Of a stretch of 64,000 nucleotides of DNA, positions 8,660 to 19,235 are shown one piece after another. Position 1 is the first letter of the stretch, and each line of letters starts with the position of its first letter. The position numbers and the translations under genes were made by a program. Source of the DNA: Fen-1301 sp963786395 (GTDB taxonomy: Bacteria; Bacteroidota; Ignavibacteria; Ignavibacteriales; Ignavibacteriaceae); the NCBI GenBank assembly GCA_963786395.1, contig CAWAZD010000022.1:12118-76117 (forward strand). Reading direction: 5' to 3'. A model generated the notes under the pieces. It saw only the letters and a program-made list of their open reading frames with translations, was not told the origin of the DNA and did no database searches.

Positions 8660-8799
8660 TATATATTTTGAGTCTAATCAGCAAAAAGATAAATTCAAAT
8701 GATCATAATTCCTCAATCGGTTTGCTGTTTGTAGGCAAACAAACAAGGGATAATTATAACGGCGTTCTTGATATCGACGGAGCATTATTTTGCATTTAA
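8660..8799 (+). pseudogene. Possible remnant of a DUF5916-type outer-membrane protein
   Basis: The 650-bp gap between hppA and the next gene has no intact gene. In one plus-strand frame a coding-like piece reads KKINSNDHNSSIGLLFVGKQ, followed by TRDNYNGVLDIDGALF and a stop. This resembles the SSIGLLF-x-NRQ ... GVDA segment of DUF5916/CBM9-like outer-membrane proteins. Weak coding traces continue in shifted frames to about 8900. I see neither start nor full domain, so this is a suggestion only. The rest of 8478-9100 shows nothing I can name. Confidence 0.3.
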
Positions 8800-9106
8800 T
8801 GATATTCAGGACAGAAGTGAGCAAAAGGATATGCTTGGGAATATACTTCCACCGCGGATGCATACGGTAAGTCAGACAGGTGTACTGAAAGTCAAATACC
8901 TTTACTACTTCTAATTTAACCTAAATTAGTCAGTCTTTCCAGATACGCGCTTTATCTACTGTGATTGATTACATTGGATAAAAACCTCCTCAGAGCTATA
9001 TTAGTTCATTAACATAGAAAAATATTCCTGCCTGAATAATTATTAAGGTAATGGAATGTATCAATGATAAATGAAATGATGCTATCAGGTAGGGACAATT
9101 GGTGAT

Positions 9107-9131
9107 AAAAAGGACATTATGTGTCCTTTTT
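9107..9131 (-). terminator. Terminator after the AlbA-domain gene
   Basis: AAAAAGGACA and TGTCCTTTTT form a 10-bp stem around a 5-nt loop. It begins right at the stop codon of the minus-strand gene and is A/T-tailed on both sides. Confidence 0.75.
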
Positions 9132-9785
9132 TTATATCCCGGTAAAATATTCTTCCCCATTATCTTTAGTATGGATCAAAAGCAAATTGGCTCTAACCAT
9201 TTTTACTAAAGTCCTTGATGCTCTTCTCTCTGAAATGTTAACAATTTTGCTTAACTCTTTTACTGATATCCTTTCATTAGCAGAAAGAAAATCAAAAACG
9301 CTTTTTTCTATGGGACCCGGGGCATATTTTTTAAGCTTTAATTCATTAGTTTCTGCTCTGAATATCCTTACCATCTCCTTACTTGCCATAACACTTTTAT
9401 CATTCACTCTTATGCAAACTATAGCTTTATTAATATCAAATTCATTTTCATAATCCTGAAGCCGGTGTGGTTTAATTTTAGATTCCGGGATCTCTACTAT
9501 CACCACTTCCTTTCCTTTTACGTCAATATATTCAATTTCATATTCCAAAGGGGGGACACAATAATTTAATGCCACATCTTTAATTAGTTCCGCTTCTTGT
9601 TTTTCACTTTCAACCCCTACAATCTCCTTATCATCATCAACTCCTATAAGCAGCACTCCCCCTTTGGTGTTGGCGAATGCAATCATTTCACGTGCTATCT
9701 TTTCATGAGTAGAAAATTTTCTTTTGAACTCACACCGGAGATTTTCACCCCCCTCAATGAATTCAAGTAATTCTTTCCTCTTCAT
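9132..9785 (-). CDS. AlbA_2 (Schlafen-like) domain protein with winged-helix C-terminus
   Basis: The 217-residue product begins with an AlbA_2/Schlafen-type putative nucleotide-binding domain: ENLRCEFKRKFSTHEKIAREMIAFANTKGG followed by VLLIGVDDDKEIVG (residues about 13-55). The C-terminal 60 residues (VFDFLSANERISVKELSKIV, ISERRASRTLVKMVRANLL) read as a winged helix-turn-helix. The family is usually annotated as putative transcriptional regulators or DNA-binding proteins. It overlaps the mtgA stop by 1 bp, so the two are translationally coupled, but the target is unknown. Confidence 0.8.
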   Translation of the reverse strand: MKRKELLEFIEGGENLRCEFKRKFSTHEKIAREMIAFANTKGGVLLIGVDDDKEIVGVESEKQEAELIKDVALNYCVPPLEYEIEYIDVKGKEVVIVEIPESKIKPHRLQDYENEFDINKAIVCIRVNDKSVMASKEMVRIFRAETNELKLKKYAPGPIEKSVFDFLSANERISVKELSKIVNISERRASRTLVKMVRANLLLIHTKDNGEEYFTGI

Positions 9786-10513
9786 TACTCCTTGACCGGA
9801 AATAATATAACATCATTAAGACGACTAAGAATTATAGACGACCTTCTGGTAACATAAGATGAATTAATATCTGGTTCATGAATTAGTGGAGAAGGAATTA
9901 CAGCTGCCAGTCGTACACATTGGTTTGTTGTAAGGTCATTTGGCGCTTTACCGAAATAAGTAGACGCTGCTTCTTTTATTCCAAAGAGACCATCACCCCA
10001 TTCAACAGCATTGATATAATTTTCGAGAATTGCCTTTTTTGTTAATTCTTTTTCCATTCTGAGTGTAATCCAGAATTCCTTCCCTTTACGCAAAATGCTT
10101 TTTTCAGTTGAAAGATAGAGATTTTTGGCAAGTTGCATTGTTATTGTACTTCCACCTCTAACTGCACGGCCACGCCTTTTATTCTTAGCCAGTGATTTGT
10201 TCAATTCTTCCCAGTCAATACCTTTGTGAATAAAAAACTTACCATCTTCCATGGAGATGATTGCTTTTAGAAGATTCGGGTTTACATCATTTATTCCGCA
10301 CCATGTTTGTTTGGGGTACCATATTAAATAACTTGCCAGGCCTCTTTGTTCCATAACGGAAGTAACTCTGAAAGTATTATATTCAATAACAGGTAGCTGT
10401 AATGAAGGAATACCAAAATAAATTATGAACATTAAATAAAAAAAAAGATACCGGAATTTCCTTCTTTTTATACGTGGAAGAACTTTGTCAAGAAATTCGC
10501 CTAACTCATTCAT
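9785..10513 (-). CDS. mtgA: Monofunctional peptidoglycan glycosyltransferase
   Basis: The 242-residue protein has one N-terminal membrane anchor and a GT51 domain. Visible motifs are MEDGKFFIHKGIDW with the catalytic Glu, RGGSTITMQLAKNLYLS, the second-Glu region RKGKEFWITLRMEKELTK, and ILENYINAVEWGDGLFGI. It polymerises lipid II into glycan strands on the outer face of the inner membrane. No transpeptidase domain follows, so it is the MtgA type and not a bifunctional PBP1. It sits 16 nt after the TPR lipoprotein gene. Confidence 0.93.
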   Translation of the reverse strand: MNELGEFLDKVLPRIKRRKFRYLFFYLMFIIYFGIPSLQLPVIEYNTFRVTSVMEQRGLASYLIWYPKQTWCGINDVNPNLLKAIISMEDGKFFIHKGIDWEELNKSLAKNKRRGRAVRGGSTITMQLAKNLYLSTEKSILRKGKEFWITLRMEKELTKKAILENYINAVEWGDGLFGIKEAASTYFGKAPNDLTTNQCVRLAAVIPSPLIHEPDINSSYVTRRSSIILSRLNDVILFPVKE

Positions 10514-10529
10514 TATTTATCATCTGAAT

Positions 10530-12887
10530 CTATTTTTTTAAGGAATCCACCGGGGAATCTTTTATAATTTTCAAGGAATCTATAGGCGTACCTGGAAGTT
10601 TCCCCTGCAAAGTATCCAGAGTAGATTTCCTTATATGTTTTGAGGTATCAGAAGGCAAACTCAGTATATTCGGTTGAATGGGATTCATTTTCAACCCGGT
10701 CTTTTCATTTATCTTAGGTTCAATTTTCTGATTCTGATTTTGTTTGTTTTTAAGTGAATCAGATTTCATGTTCTGCTTAATTCCGGTAGAATCAATTATC
10801 AGATTCTTTTTGTTTCCAAGTGAATCCACTTTCTGTTTAATTCCGTGGTCAAGAGAATCAACCTTTTGGCTCTTAACATTTGCAAGGGAATCAAGTCTTT
10901 TTCTATTAAGCTTACCAAGCTCAATTTTCTGCAGTGAATCTGCTATTGCCGTTTGTACTCTTCGAATTTCATCTTTATAAGCATAGAGTTTGGGCCGAAT
11001 TTTAAGAGCATATACAGATTTCGGATATCTTGCCTGAAGTGTATCATAAACTACGGCAGCAGAATCATTTAATTTAAGATCATTTTCCAGCATCCATCCG
11101 GATGCATATAATGCTTTTGGTGCAATTGGCGATTTTGGATAAGTATCTGAAATCTTAAACATTTTTTGTAAAGATATATTAAAATCCTTTTTAAGCATAT
11201 CAGATTCAGCTTCTGCATAGAATTGTTTTGCTGGATCAAATTCAACATCGATTAGTGGTTTATTTAATTTAGTGGCTGCTGCGTTTACTACCTTCTGGGT
11301 TTTAAATTTGTCATATATAACATTATAAATACTATCGGCTTCTGTCCTATTGTTTACAGTTTCATCATAACTGCCAAGAGCATAAAGCACATCTGCTTCA
11401 TATTTTGAACCAGGATAGTTATTCAAAATATCATGATAAAAATAGGAGGCGGAATCCGGACGATTCATTACAGTGAAGAACAAGTTTCCCAGATCATACT
11501 CGTTTCTAACAAGGTTTGCTTTTAGAGTATCAATAGACATAGTTGGACGAATAAGAGGCTTCCTAACTATTACCGGATTTATTCCGGTGGACATATTATT
11601 CTGGGGAACGTACCTGCCCGTTTCATTTCTATTTATACTTTGGTCATTTTGATTCAATGTGTTACTCTGTTTAATCAGATCTTCCTGATGTTTAATTGAA
11701 TCGGCATTAGCAGTCGAATCTTTTATAAATTCCTTAGGATTAACAAGGTATTTGATCTGGATTTGATTCTCATCCACGAGTGATCTGATGTACTGGTACT
11801 TCTTAAACCTTGTTGTTATATCATTAGCTGCCTGAATCATAAGTGGATCCGCACCTGATGAAGACATTGCTTTTTGATAATATTTATAAGAGCTATCATA
11901 ATTAGGGATCATTGTTTCATATATTTTCCCAAGCTCGAATCTTGCTGCTCCGGCACTTGGTGTATTTGCAAAAGCAGTATCAATCTTCATCAGCGTCTGA
12001 ATCCCGTCATCGAACTTTTTAAGTTCAATCTGGCATAGCCCCATTTCAAGATCAATTCTATGATAAACATCTGAATATTTTAATTCCTTCCTCATTTCTT
12101 TCATTAAATCTAATCCGTGCTGAGGATCGCCGCTTTTTCTGAAAGCCCTGGCTAGTGCAATTTTAGTATCGAGTGAAACATCATAGGATGGGGAATATTT
12201 GGATACATTCTGAAAAGCAGTTATTGAATTCAGATAATCATTACGTTTGAAATAAAGTTCACCAAGTTCATAAGAAGCTTTAGAATTCAAATCATCATTT
12301 TCTGAAACTTTAAGAAATTCAATTATAACAGATATTGCCTGATCAAAATCTTCAGTAACTACCCGATATCTGATTTGCTCAAGATAGGCTTCTTCAAAAA
12401 TGTCACTTTCCTTTTTTTCCACTGCAATGTTTTTTACATCAACAAGAGTTTTAAGGGCATTCTCGTATTGTTTCAAACGCATTTGGGATTTGCCGATCCA
12501 GAGATTTGCTTCAAGAATAAACCCACTTTGTGGTTTTGAATTTACCAGTTCCTGAAATTCACGGAGAGCTTTCAGGTAGTCCTTCTCATAATAAAAAGAC
12601 TTACCAAGCATCATAATTGCATTTTCTGTATAAATTGACTTGGGGTGGAACTGTAGGATTTTCGAGGCTTTTTCAATTACTTTATTCAGCAATTGACCAG
12701 CCGTACCTGGTAAAGGTATTTCTTCGTTTGAAAAGATGTCTCTTTTTTGTTCTTTGATAAGTTTTTCAGCCTGGCTAAAAATATCCGAAGTATCATAATA
12801 CAGGTTGAAAAATGTAGTAAAGTCATCCCAAACGCCACAGCCACAAAAGAATAATACCGGAAACAGAAAGATTAATATTTTCTTCAA
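10530..12887 (-). CDS. Large TPR-repeat lipoprotein
   Basis: The 785-residue product starts at a TTG codon with a lipoprotein signal peptide (KKILIFLFPVLFFCGC, lipobox Cys about residue 17). Many tetratricopeptide units follow through residues 60-370 and 470-640 (for example AIMMLGKSFYYEKDYLKALR). The C-terminus is low-complexity and rich in DSL, LDS and VDSL repeats. Such repeats usually form a protein-binding scaffold at the outer membrane's inner face, as in BamD- or gliding-associated lipoproteins. The exact role is unknown. It is upstream of mtgA in the same orientation, which fits a cell-envelope task. Confidence 0.8.
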   Translation of the reverse strand: MKKILIFLFPVLFFCGCGVWDDFTTFFNLYYDTSDIFSQAEKLIKEQKRDIFSNEEIPLPGTAGQLLNKVIEKASKILQFHPKSIYTENAIMMLGKSFYYEKDYLKALREFQELVNSKPQSGFILEANLWIGKSQMRLKQYENALKTLVDVKNIAVEKKESDIFEEAYLEQIRYRVVTEDFDQAISVIIEFLKVSENDDLNSKASYELGELYFKRNDYLNSITAFQNVSKYSPSYDVSLDTKIALARAFRKSGDPQHGLDLMKEMRKELKYSDVYHRIDLEMGLCQIELKKFDDGIQTLMKIDTAFANTPSAGAARFELGKIYETMIPNYDSSYKYYQKAMSSSGADPLMIQAANDITTRFKKYQYIRSLVDENQIQIKYLVNPKEFIKDSTANADSIKHQEDLIKQSNTLNQNDQSINRNETGRYVPQNNMSTGINPVIVRKPLIRPTMSIDTLKANLVRNEYDLGNLFFTVMNRPDSASYFYHDILNNYPGSKYEADVLYALGSYDETVNNRTEADSIYNVIYDKFKTQKVVNAAATKLNKPLIDVEFDPAKQFYAEAESDMLKKDFNISLQKMFKISDTYPKSPIAPKALYASGWMLENDLKLNDSAAVVYDTLQARYPKSVYALKIRPKLYAYKDEIRRVQTAIADSLQKIELGKLNRKRLDSLANVKSQKVDSLDHGIKQKVDSLGNKKNLIIDSTGIKQNMKSDSLKNKQNQNQKIEPKINEKTGLKMNPIQPNILSLPSDTSKHIRKSTLDTLQGKLPGTPIDSLKIIKDSPVDSLKK

Positions 12888-12954
12888 GGAAGTCCCGTTA
12901 AATTATTTAACCAATAAGGTATAAAAGATTTTCTAAATCTGAAAGGGAAAAATT

Positions 12955-13293
12955 CTACAACGCATCTTTCCCTGATTCCTCAGTTCTAATTCTAATTACA
13001 TCCTTGACATCATATATAAATATTTTTCCATCGCCAACCTGACCTGTTTTTGCTGTTTTTAATATTGCTTCAACCACTTTTTCAGCTTTATTATCCTCAA
13101 CTACAATTTCTATCTTGATCTTTGGAATAAATTCAATCCTGTACTCACTTCCGCGATAAGTTTCTGTATGTCCTTTTTGCCGGCCATATCCACGGACTTC
13201 GGAAATTGTTAGCCCTCTAATTCCTTCTTCAATCAGAGCTTCTTTTACTTCATCTAATTTGAAGGGACGAATAATTGCTTCTATTTTTTTCAT
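12955..13293 (-). CDS. glnB: P-II nitrogen regulatory protein
   Basis: The 112-residue product matches the whole P-II family: KKIEAIIRPFKLDEVKEAL at the start, T-loop GRQKGHTETYRGSEY with the uridylylation residue Tyr51, and B-loop KTAKTGQVGDGKIFI. P-II proteins sense 2-oxoglutarate and ATP/ADP and control nitrogen metabolism, including the GlnE adenylyltransferase. A glnE-family gene lies 3.2 kb away on the other strand. Its ATG directly follows the secA stop. GlnB cannot be separated from GlnK here because no amtB is adjacent. Confidence 0.93.
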   Translation of the reverse strand: MKKIEAIIRPFKLDEVKEALIEEGIRGLTISEVRGYGRQKGHTETYRGSEYRIEFIPKIKIEIVVEDNKAEKVVEAILKTAKTGQVGDGKIFIYDVKDVIRIRTEESGKDAL

Positions 13294-16200
13294 TTATTTA
13301 CCATGGCAATTTTTGTATTTTTTCCCACTGCCGCAAGGACAGGGGTCATTTCTTCCAACTTTTTCTTCGACCTGAACCGGTTGCGGTTTCCCGGCTTGCT
13401 GCGGAACCATCTTCAGAGCGGTTCCCTGACATTCCGATATTTGTAGTTTCTTGTTTGGTAGTTACCATCCTTCTTGCCGGTTGTCTCCGTTGTTTTGAAC
13501 TTCTTCAGGAGCCTGAGGGAAAAATTTGAAGGCAAAAGAAACTACATCATTGCGGATTTCATCTAATAAAGTTACAAACAATTTGAATGCTTCACCCTTA
13601 TATTCAACAAAAGGATCTTTCTGACCATAAGCACGAAGCCCAATTCCTTCTTTCAGATCATCCATTTCACGAAAATGTTCTTTCCATTTATCATCAATTA
13701 CGATTAAGTACCGCATATCTTTCAAGACGTGCCATAAAATCACTTGCAAGCATTTTTCTTTTTTATTATAAAATCTTTAGCAGCTTCAATAATTTTCTCT
13801 ATTAGTCCTTCTTTACCTAATTTTTCAAATTTTTCGGGTTCATTTTGAAATCAACTAATAAGATTCTGAGCAATTCTTCGTTAATCTTATCAATCTGTAC
13901 ATTTTCAAAATATTTTCCACAATTTCATTAACGAATTCCTCAAGCATTCGAAAATTTCACCTTTAAGACTTTCACCTTCAAGGGCTCTTTGTCTTCTTGA
14001 ATAAATAACTTCGCGCTGCTGGTTCATAGTATCATCATATTCAAGCAGTCTTTTTCTAATCGAAAAGTTATTCTCTTCAACTTTTTTCTGAGCGCGTTCT
14101 ACAGATCTGGTTATTAACGGATGTTGAATTACTTCACCTTCTTTCATTCCCATCCTCTCCATAACATAGGTTATTCTGTCGCTGCCGAATAGACGCATGA
14201 AATCATCTTCAAGAGAAAGAAAAACTTTGTAGTACCGGGATCACCCTGTCGTCCTGAACGACCGCTAACTGTCTGTCAATTCGCCTGGATTCATGTCTTT
14301 CCGTGCCAAGAATATAAAGACCGCCTACTGTCCACAACTCCGGCACCAAGTTTAATATCAGTACCACGGCCGGCCATATTGGTAGCAATTGTAACAGCAC
14401 CAAGTTCTCCGGCATGATGCAACGATTTCAGCTTCACGCTGATGCTGCTTGGCATTAAGTACATTATGACGAATACCTTTTCTTTTCAGCATCCTGCTAA
14501 TTGTTTCGGAAACATCGACGTTGTGGTTCCAACAAGAACAGGTCGTTCCTGCTTTTCTTAATTCTTCAATTTGCTCAAGAACCGCATTATATTTTTCACG
14601 TTTTGTTTTATAAATTGCATCATCTTCATCTTCCCTTACGATAGGGTTTATTTGTAGGGATGACAACGACTTCAAGTTTATATATTTCAAAAAATTCGCC
14701 TTCTTCTGTTTCAGCAGTACCGGTCATACCGGCAAGTTTTTTGTACATTCGGAAATAATTCTGAAGAGTAATAGTCGCAAGAGTTTGAGTATCCTTTTCA
14801 ACTTTTACATTTTCTTTGGCTTCAATTGCCTGATGAAGACCGTCTGAATATCTTCTTCCGGGAAGAACACGTCCGGTAAATTCATCAACTATTGCAATTT
14901 TACCATCTTCAGTAATTACATACTCATCATCTTTTTCAAACAAGCGTATATGCTTTTAACAACTGAGTGAGATTGTATGAATCCTGTCACTGGCTTTCAG
15001 AATAATATGAATATAAGCTCATCTTTCTTTTTAATTTTATCTTGTTCGGGAGTATAGCCGGATCATTTTCAATTTTACTAATTTCAGTTCCTAAATCCGG
15101 CAATAATAAAAAATTCTTTTCCTTCCGAAGATCCCGCGGCAAGTTCTTCTCTTCCTTTTTCCGTTAAATCGATCTGGTATTATGTTTTTCATCGATAGCA
15201 AAATAAAGTTCTTCATCAATTACATGCATACGTTTTTCGCTTTTTCCCGAAGAAAATCAAGTTCGGTCTGCTGCATAAGTTTCTTGTATTCAGGTTCGCT
15301 AAACAACTTTAATAAGAATTATTATTTTTGGGAAATCCTCTGTGATGCTCTAAGTAAAAGAATTCCCGCCTGTTCTCTATTCCTTTGAATCGATGATTTC
15401 AACAGAATCATCGGCTTCTTTAACTAATTGTAGCAACCAAATTCGACTGTTGTCTGAACATTCTTTCAACACGGGGCTTCATTTCATCAAATTTATGTTC
15501 GGTCGAACCTCACCGGACCTGAAATAATAAGAGGTGTTCTAGCTTCATCAATAAGTACCGAATCGACTTCATCAACAATTGCATAATTATGTTTACGTTG
15601 TACACGATATTCTTTTGCACTTGACATATTATCACGCAGATAATCAAAACCGAATTCATTATTGGTACCATATGTAATATCACAATTATACATTTTAACA
15701 CGTTGTTCCGGATCCATAGTATTGATAATACAGCCTACCGTTATCCCGTGAAATTTGATAAATTTCGCCCATCCATTCACTGTCGCGTTTAGCCAGATAA
15801 TCATTTACAGTTACAAAATGAACACCTCTTCCTGTTAATGCGTTGAGATACATAGGAAGTGTAGCAACAAGAGTTTTACCTTCACCTGTAGCCATTTCTG
15901 CAATTTTACCCTGGTGTAGTACAACTCCTCCGATAAGTTGAACATCATAAGGAACCATTTCCCAGCTAACTTTATTACCTGCGACAGTCCATGATTTTCC
16001 GACTAATTTCTGGCAGGTATCTTTAACAATTGCAAATGCTTCAGGTAATAATTCATCGAGAGTTTCCTCATACTTTTCATTAAGTTCTTCATCAAGTATA
16101 TCCACTTCATCATAAGTAGATTGACGGTCAAAATCTTCGTCAGAACTGTAGCTTTTCTCTGAGTTCCTCTAATTTCTGTCTGATTTCAGAAGTATGATTT

Positions 16201-16361
16201 TGTATTTTTTCTTTAAATTCGGCTGTCTTTGCCCTCAATTCATCTTCAGTCAGATCTTTTATTTTTTCATATTCTTCTTTAATTTCTTCAACGATTGGCC
16301 AAAGTAATTTAGTATCTTTAGTATGTTTATCACCGAATATTTTTTTAATAATTTCTAACAT
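13294..16361 (-). pseudogene. secA: secA, preprotein translocase ATPase, interrupted by many frameshifts
   Basis: All of SecA is recognisable over about 1020 codons, but the frame changes ten or more times. In order come the N-terminus (MLEIIKKIFGDKHTKD), Walker A (MATGEGKTLVATLPMYLNAL), YGTNNEFGFDYLRDN, VDEVDSVLIDEARTPL, VDEFTGRVLPGRRYSDGLHQ, LAGMTGTAETE, TNMAGRGTDIKLG and MRLFGSD. The zinc-binding tail NDPCPCGSGKKYKNCHGK comes last. Breaks are visible near 16120, 15790, 15500, 15400, 15300, 15050, 14650, 14530, 14430, 14340, 14270, 14215, 13880 and 13480. They are mostly single-base losses with conserved sequence on both sides. SecA is normally essential, so either this is a poor consensus region or a second secA exists elsewhere. 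Confidence 0.9.
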
Positions 16362-16495
16362 TCCGGTTACTTATCTCCTGGTAAATGAACTTTAAAATTA
16401 CATATTGAGCCCCTGAAATGCAATTTAAGAATTTCAGGATAAGTGCTATTTATATCTATAAATAGTAGATTTGTTCCTTATAAATTAATTTTACC

Positions 16496-19234
16496 GTGTC
16501 ATATAAAAAAACATCGCTATCTGAAGATTTTATACATAAAATTGCAGAGTTCTCTGCCGGGTATTTAACAGCAGAATCTATCGATAGTTTTATTTCGATT
16601 GTTAATAAGGAAATTCACCTTCATTATTTCACTTATTCCTCCGAATCAAATCTTTTACGGATAATTTCTTCAATGTTTGATAAGATTTCATTTATGAATG
16701 AAAGTATCAAGTACCCGCATTATATCGAAATTCTGATGTTAATATCTGTTAACAGTAATTACCTTACTGATATACTAGTAAGAAATCCCGAGTATTTTTA
16801 CTGGATTGTTAACTCATCAAACCTTAACCTGAATTCTGAACCTGAGTCAAGGATTCTGGAAATAAGAAATTCACTTGCACAGTATAATTCCTTCTCAGCC
16901 AAGGTGAATGCTTTACGCGGATATAAAAGGAAGGATATTCTAAGGATTGGACTGAAAGATCTATTGAAGTTAAATAACTTAGAAGAGATTACCCGGGAAC
17001 TATCGATCCTTGCAGAAGGATTAATAGGGACACTATTTGAACTTTGTTATAAAGAAGTTCTTCTTAAACATGGTATAGGTAGGATATCCAACAGATACTG
17101 CATAATAGCCCTTGGAAAACTTGGAGGTCAGGAACTGAATTATAGTTCTGATGTTGATCTTCTTATATTCTTCGATAGAAACTCTGTTGTAAATAAAAAA
17201 GAATACTTTGACATACTTAATGAAGCTATCTATCTATTCATTGATAATTCAGTAACAATTACCAGCAGGGGTTTTATTTATCGGGTAGATTTTCGCCTTA
17301 GACCCGACGGAAGGAATTCTCCACTTTGCCGGACTATAACAGATTATACATTATATTATGAAAGCCGCGGTGAGGACTGGGAAAGACAGATGCTCCTGAA
17401 AGCGGGATTTGTGGGAGGGAGTAAAGATCTATACAATAAATTTATTAAATACTTACAGCCTTTTATTTATCCACTCGGTTTTTCTGTTTCACCAACTGAA
17501 CAGATTGCAAAGTTGAAATCGAACATAGAAAAAAACCTGGGTAATGATGAAAACATTAAACTTTCCCCTGGTGGTATTAGAGATATAGAATTTTCAATTC
17601 AGGCTCTACAACTACTTAATGGAGGAAAGATTAATGAAATAAGAACAGGGAATACACTAGAAGCTATCAGGCTATTGAATATCCACAAGTTACTTGGGAT
17701 AGGAGAAACAGAGATATTAACTAATTCTTATATCCTATTCAGAAAGATAGAACATTTCCTTCAGTTAATGAATGATAAGCAGACCCATCTGATCCCGGGT
17801 CCCGGAGAGCTTCTAGAGAAACTCGCCTTCTGGATGGGATATACATCTGCTAATGAATTCAGGCTTGATGTTGCGGCCAGGCAGTCAGAAGTTAAAAAAA
17901 TATTTAATTCGATAATGGGAGAGACTGAGAAAAAAGATACACTTTTAGATGAATTAAAATTCTCCAATCCTCAAAGAGCTGAAAGTGATCTTCTTTTTCT
18001 TCGTGAAGGGAAAGGAATTCTGGGTCAAAGACAATTTGACAAAAAATCAATTGAGTCATTTCAGAATATTGAACCTTTCTTATTGGATTACCTTGGAACT
18101 TGTTTTAGACCAGATAAAGTACTACAGAATTTTGTTAGAGTAATAAAAAATATTTCTTTCCCCTCTCAATGGTATAGGGAATTTTCTGACAAAGTATTTT
18201 TCCGTTTATTCCTTGACCTTTGTGGTATGAATCAAAAGACGATTGATCTATTTGCCGAAGACTCGGAATTAAGTGAACATTTTATTTCAAAAGGACTGAA
18301 TGATAAGCCGGTAAATGATAGTTTTTTATTTTACTCAATGAAAAAACTGCTTTATGTACTCTCCGCGTTATTCACGTCGGAGAAGATAGATTCTGTAATG
18401 ACTGGGAAATTACTAACACAAAGTATTAATAATAATATTCAGATAATATCGGATAAGTTATTGTCAGATAATAAAGGATATATAATAGCAGGGATGGGAA
18501 GTTTCGGGTCCGGTGAAATGAATTTTTCATCAGATGTTGATCTTATTTTTATCGTTAATAATATCCATGAATTTCCTGAGTCACAGAAAAAATTTCAGAA
18601 TCTACTTATGGAAATTAAACGCAAATTCAAACCTATGGAAGTTGACTGCAGGTTAAGACCTGAAGGTAAGTCCAGCCAGTTAGTCTGGGATTTTAAGGCT
18701 TATGAGCAATATTTGTTAAGCCGGGCAAGAGTTTGGGAGCTTCAATCTCTATGCAAACTGAAATTCATTTCAGGTGACAAGAAACTCTTTAATAGATTTG
18801 TTAAGGTCATTATCACGCGGTTAAAAGAAGGTGACCCTGAGTCGATCAAAAAAGAAATAAAAGAAATGAGAAGAAAACTTTCTCCTTCCGGTACAATGGA
18901 CCATATGAAAATATTTAATCTCAAAAAAGAAAGGGGTTGTCTGCTTGATATTGAGTTTATTGTTCAGTATTTAATACTTTGCAGTCCGGAATTATTCAGA
19001 AAGACATTACCTTATTCAATGGAGAAAAAGATTTCCCTATTATTCCCTGATAATCCGGAAGTTCTGAAAAATTATATATTCCTAAAACATCTTGTGATAC
19101 GGAACCAGTGTATATTTAATACAAGCGGCTATCTCTTTAAGGAAGATGAAAGGGAGAATCTAAATTACACAGATGGACTTCATAGTGTAATACTTTCAAA
19201 TAGAAATTTGTATAACAAAATAATGGACACGTAA
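16496..19234 (+). CDS. glnE: Glutamine synthetase adenylyltransferase family protein (GlnE-like)
   Basis: The 912-residue product has two nucleotidyltransferase domains, each with the GlnE pattern. The first is GKLGGQELNYSSDVDLL (about residues 207-223), with RVDFRLRPDGRNS downstream. The second is GSFGSGEMNFSSDVDLIF (about 667-684), with EVDCRLRPEGKSS. In E. coli one domain adenylylates and the other de-adenylylates glutamine synthetase under P-II control. Both DxD metal sites are kept. The start is GTG at 16496. The downstream DUF2723 gene begins 1 nt after its stop. A P-II gene lies nearby beyond secA. Confidence 0.85.
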   Translation: MSYKKTSLSEDFIHKIAEFSAGYLTAESIDSFISIVNKEIHLHYFTYSSESNLLRIISSMFDKISFMNESIKYPHYIEILMLISVNSNYLTDILVRNPEYFYWIVNSSNLNLNSEPESRILEIRNSLAQYNSFSAKVNALRGYKRKDILRIGLKDLLKLNNLEEITRELSILAEGLIGTLFELCYKEVLLKHGIGRISNRYCIIALGKLGGQELNYSSDVDLLIFFDRNSVVNKKEYFDILNEAIYLFIDNSVTITSRGFIYRVDFRLRPDGRNSPLCRTITDYTLYYESRGEDWERQMLLKAGFVGGSKDLYNKFIKYLQPFIYPLGFSVSPTEQIAKLKSNIEKNLGNDENIKLSPGGIRDIEFSIQALQLLNGGKINEIRTGNTLEAIRLLNIHKLLGIGETEILTNSYILFRKIEHFLQLMNDKQTHLIPGPGELLEKLAFWMGYTSANEFRLDVAARQSEVKKIFNSIMGETEKKDTLLDELKFSNPQRAESDLLFLREGKGILGQRQFDKKSIESFQNIEPFLLDYLGTCFRPDKVLQNFVRVIKNISFPSQWYREFSDKVFFRLFLDLCGMNQKTIDLFAEDSELSEHFISKGLNDKPVNDSFLFYSMKKLLYVLSALFTSEKIDSVMTGKLLTQSINNNIQIISDKLLSDNKGYIIAGMGSFGSGEMNFSSDVDLIFIVNNIHEFPESQKKFQNLLMEIKRKFKPMEVDCRLRPEGKSSQLVWDFKAYEQYLLSRARVWELQSLCKLKFISGDKKLFNRFVKVIITRLKEGDPESIKKEIKEMRRKLSPSGTMDHMKIFNLKKERGCLLDIEFIVQYLILCSPELFRKTLPYSMEKKISLLFPDNPEVLKNYIFLKHLVIRNQCIFNTSGYLFKEDERENLNYTDGLHSVILSNRNLYNKIMDT

Positions 19235-19235
19235 A

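Noticed and set aside
9121..9453. 110-codon plus-strand frame overlapping the AlbA-domain gene
   Set aside because: It lies entirely antisense to a recognised protein and has no homology.
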